8,512 nt of DNA from the NCBI RefSeq assembly GCF_049240685.1, contig NZ_JBMLSD010000390.1, forward strand, positions 1 through 8,512, written 5' to 3'. The position numbers and the translations under genes are program-made. The notes beneath the pieces are model-generated. The model made no database searches and was not told where the DNA came from. It saw nothing but the letters and a program-made list of their open reading frames with translations. Numbering within the stretch: position 1 is the first letter of the stretch; each line of letters opens with the position of its first letter. The stretch is from Flectobacillus sp049240685 (lineage in GTDB: Bacteria > Bacteroidota > Bacteroidia > Cytophagales > Spirosomataceae). Below, in pieces: positions 7,043 through 8,512 of this stretch.

Positions 7043-8446
7043 ATGAAACTAACAAAATATATCAGTATAGGATTGATAGCCATGCTTTCGGCCTGTACTG
7101 TTGGCAAAAAATACAGTCGCCCCGAAGTGAGTATGCCTGAGCATTTCAGAAACTCCATTTCGACTACTGCGGATTCTGTTCAGTTGCCTTGGAAAACTTT
7201 TTTTAAAGAACCTCAATTGGTAGGTTTGATAGAAAAAGCCCTTGCCAAAAACAACGATGTATCTGTAGCGGTGTTGACTATACGCCAACTAGATTTGAAT
7301 TACCAGCAAGCAAAGCTAGGCTTGTACCCGAACCTTGATTTTAGTCTAGGAGCCAACAGAACTTGGCTTTCCAAAAACTCCTTAAACGGTTCTTTGAGTG
7401 AGCAATTTCTAGGAACGGCATATATGGACGATTACAGTGCTACGGTGCGTTTGTCATGGGAGGCTGATATTTGGGGAAAAGCCAAAAACCATAAAGAGTC
7501 TGCTTTGGCGGAGTATTTTATGCAAAAGGAAAATCTTTCAGCGCTAAAAACTCGTCTGATTGCTCAAGTGGCGCAAGCCTATTTTAATCTTTTGACACTA
7601 GACGAACAACTTGCTGTAGCTCAAAAGAATATCGCTTTGTCAGATACCACCTTGAATATGATTCGCTTGCAATACAAATCTGGACAAACCTCCTCGTTGG
7701 CTGTCGAACAAGCAGAGGCGCAGAAAAAGACCGCAGAATTATTGATTCCTGTGGCAAAACAGGCGATTGTAGCACAAGAAAACGCGCTTAGTATTTTATG
7801 TGGAGAATATCCCAATAGCATCGAACGAACCAAAAGTATGCAAGATGCGCTACCAACTGCTTTATTTAAGGAGGGAGTTCCTGCCAATTTGCTCAGTCGT
7901 AGACCCGACGTAAAAGCCAGCGAATACGCAGTGGTATCTGCCAATGCAAAAATGAATTTGGCAAATATTGCGATGTATCCAAGCATTAGTTTGACGCCTT
8001 CTATTGGAGCAAACTCCTTCAAACTAAATACATGGTTCGACTTGCCAGGTTCTTTAATCAAAACTGTGGGGGTAAATCTCACACAACCAATTTTTAATAA
8101 AAAAGCCTTAAAGACAGCTTATGAAGTTTCTGTAATAGAAAGAGAAAAGGCTGTTTTGAATTTCAAACAGAGCTTACTCAATGCCGTTGGAGAAGTTTCA
8201 ACAGCTTTGAGTAGAGGAACAGCGGCAAAGGAACGTTTGGAACTGATTCAGTCAAAAAATAACGCTCTTTCCAAAGCCACCAAAGATGCTTTATTGCTTT
8301 ATAAAAACGGTATGGCAAGCTATCTGGAAGTGATTACGACGCTCAATAATTCCCTCCAAAATGAGTTAGACGCCATCAGTGTTCGTAAAGAGCAGTTTGA
8401 CGCCACCACAGAATTATACCGTTCATTAGGTGGAGGCGTAGAATAG
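7043..8446 (+). CDS. Outer-membrane efflux channel lipoprotein, NodT/OprM family
   Basis: A 467-residue outer-membrane factor that forms the exit duct of the tripartite pump, acting as a trimer that spans the outer membrane and reaches into the periplasm. The N-terminus has a lipoprotein signal with lipobox LSAC and lipidated C18, followed by the family hallmark TVGKKYSRPEV (19-29). Two outer-membrane efflux repeats follow: roughly residues 55-255 and 280-460, rich in Ala, Gln, Leu and Lys as expected for the long helical barrel. The second repeat begins with the family signature LLSRRPDVKASEYAVVSANA (about 283-302) and then AMYPSISLTPSIG. The end, AISVRKEQFDATTELYRSLGGGVE, is also typical. 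Length is normal and no key part is missing. It is the last gene of the efflux operon, 48 bases after the transporter gene. The start at 7043 is preceded by GAAAAGAA and gives a complete signal peptide. Confidence 0.96.
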   Translation: MKLTKYISIGLIAMLSACTVGKKYSRPEVSMPEHFRNSISTTADSVQLPWKTFFKEPQLVGLIEKALAKNNDVSVAVLTIRQLDLNYQQAKLGLYPNLDFSLGANRTWLSKNSLNGSLSEQFLGTAYMDDYSATVRLSWEADIWGKAKNHKESALAEYFMQKENLSALKTRLIAQVAQAYFNLLTLDEQLAVAQKNIALSDTTLNMIRLQYKSGQTSSLAVEQAEAQKKTAELLIPVAKQAIVAQENALSILCGEYPNSIERTKSMQDALPTALFKEGVPANLLSRRPDVKASEYAVVSANAKMNLANIAMYPSISLTPSIGANSFKLNTWFDLPGSLIKTVGVNLTQPIFNKKALKTAYEVSVIEREKAVLNFKQSLLNAVGEVSTALSRGTAAKERLELIQSKNNALSKATKDALLLYKNGMASYLEVITTLNNSLQNELDAISVRKEQFDATTELYRSLGGGVE

Positions 8447-8512
8447 CTTTTCGTTGAGTGAACAGGTGCAAAGTGGCAAAGGCATAAAGTGATTTTCTAA
8501 AATACCTAACCC

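Noticed and set aside
7621..8082. Minus-strand open frame (153 residues) opposite the channel gene
   Set aside because: Antisense shadow of a clear NodT-family coding region; no independent start context or domain.
8468..8491. Degenerate short tandem pattern (GCAAAGTG, GCAAAGGC, ATAAAGTG) after the channel gene
   Set aside because: Too short and imperfect to call a repeat array; no hairpin or terminator seen with it.
1..8512. tRNA, rRNA, CRISPR arrays, insertion sequences, riboswitches
   Set aside because: I found no cloverleaf-like, spacer-repeat, transposase or terminal-inverted-repeat pattern anywhere in the window.

Overview
The window looks like a piece of a Bacteroidota chromosome, most likely from the Cytophagales side of the phylum. 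The reasons are the moderately AT-rich DNA, A-rich start regions without clear Shine-Dalgarno sequences, TTTG-type rather than sigma70-type promoter look-alikes, a LytS-type kinase paired with a LytTR regulator, and a lipoprotein adaptor with an RND pump and a NodT-type outer-membrane lipoprotein. The genus cannot be named from this sequence.

Layout: a small two-helix membrane protein of unknown function lies on the minus strand (5-325). A 339-base AT-rich divergent intergenic region follows (326-664). On the plus strand there is a two-gene signalling operon: a membrane histidine kinase of the LytS/YehU class (665-1741) overlapping by four bases a LytTR response regulator (1738-2496). After 145 bases comes a complete tripartite efflux operon: periplasmic adaptor lipoprotein (from 2642, its 3' end lost in a run of 100 N at 3757-3856), RND inner-membrane transporter of the HAE1/AcrB type (3866-6994) and outer-membrane channel lipoprotein (7043-8446). 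The last 66 bases hold no gene and no convincing terminator.

Working model: the kinase senses something in or near the membrane and phosphorylates the regulator. The regulator may control the adjacent pump and perhaps its own operon. Two sets of short direct repeats with 21- or 22-base periodicity, one before each operon, fit the geometry of LytTR binding sites but are only weakly supported. The pump would carry substrates from the inner membrane or periplasm across the outer membrane using the proton gradient. Its substrate cannot be read from the sequence.

Main caveat: the adaptor and transporter are in the same reading frame across the N run, which gives an apparent 1450-residue fusion protein. 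This is almost certainly an assembly artefact, and the two are annotated separately here. All protein families are well known; I found no clearly new system. The points most worth checking are the candidate operators, the gap, and the small orphan membrane protein.
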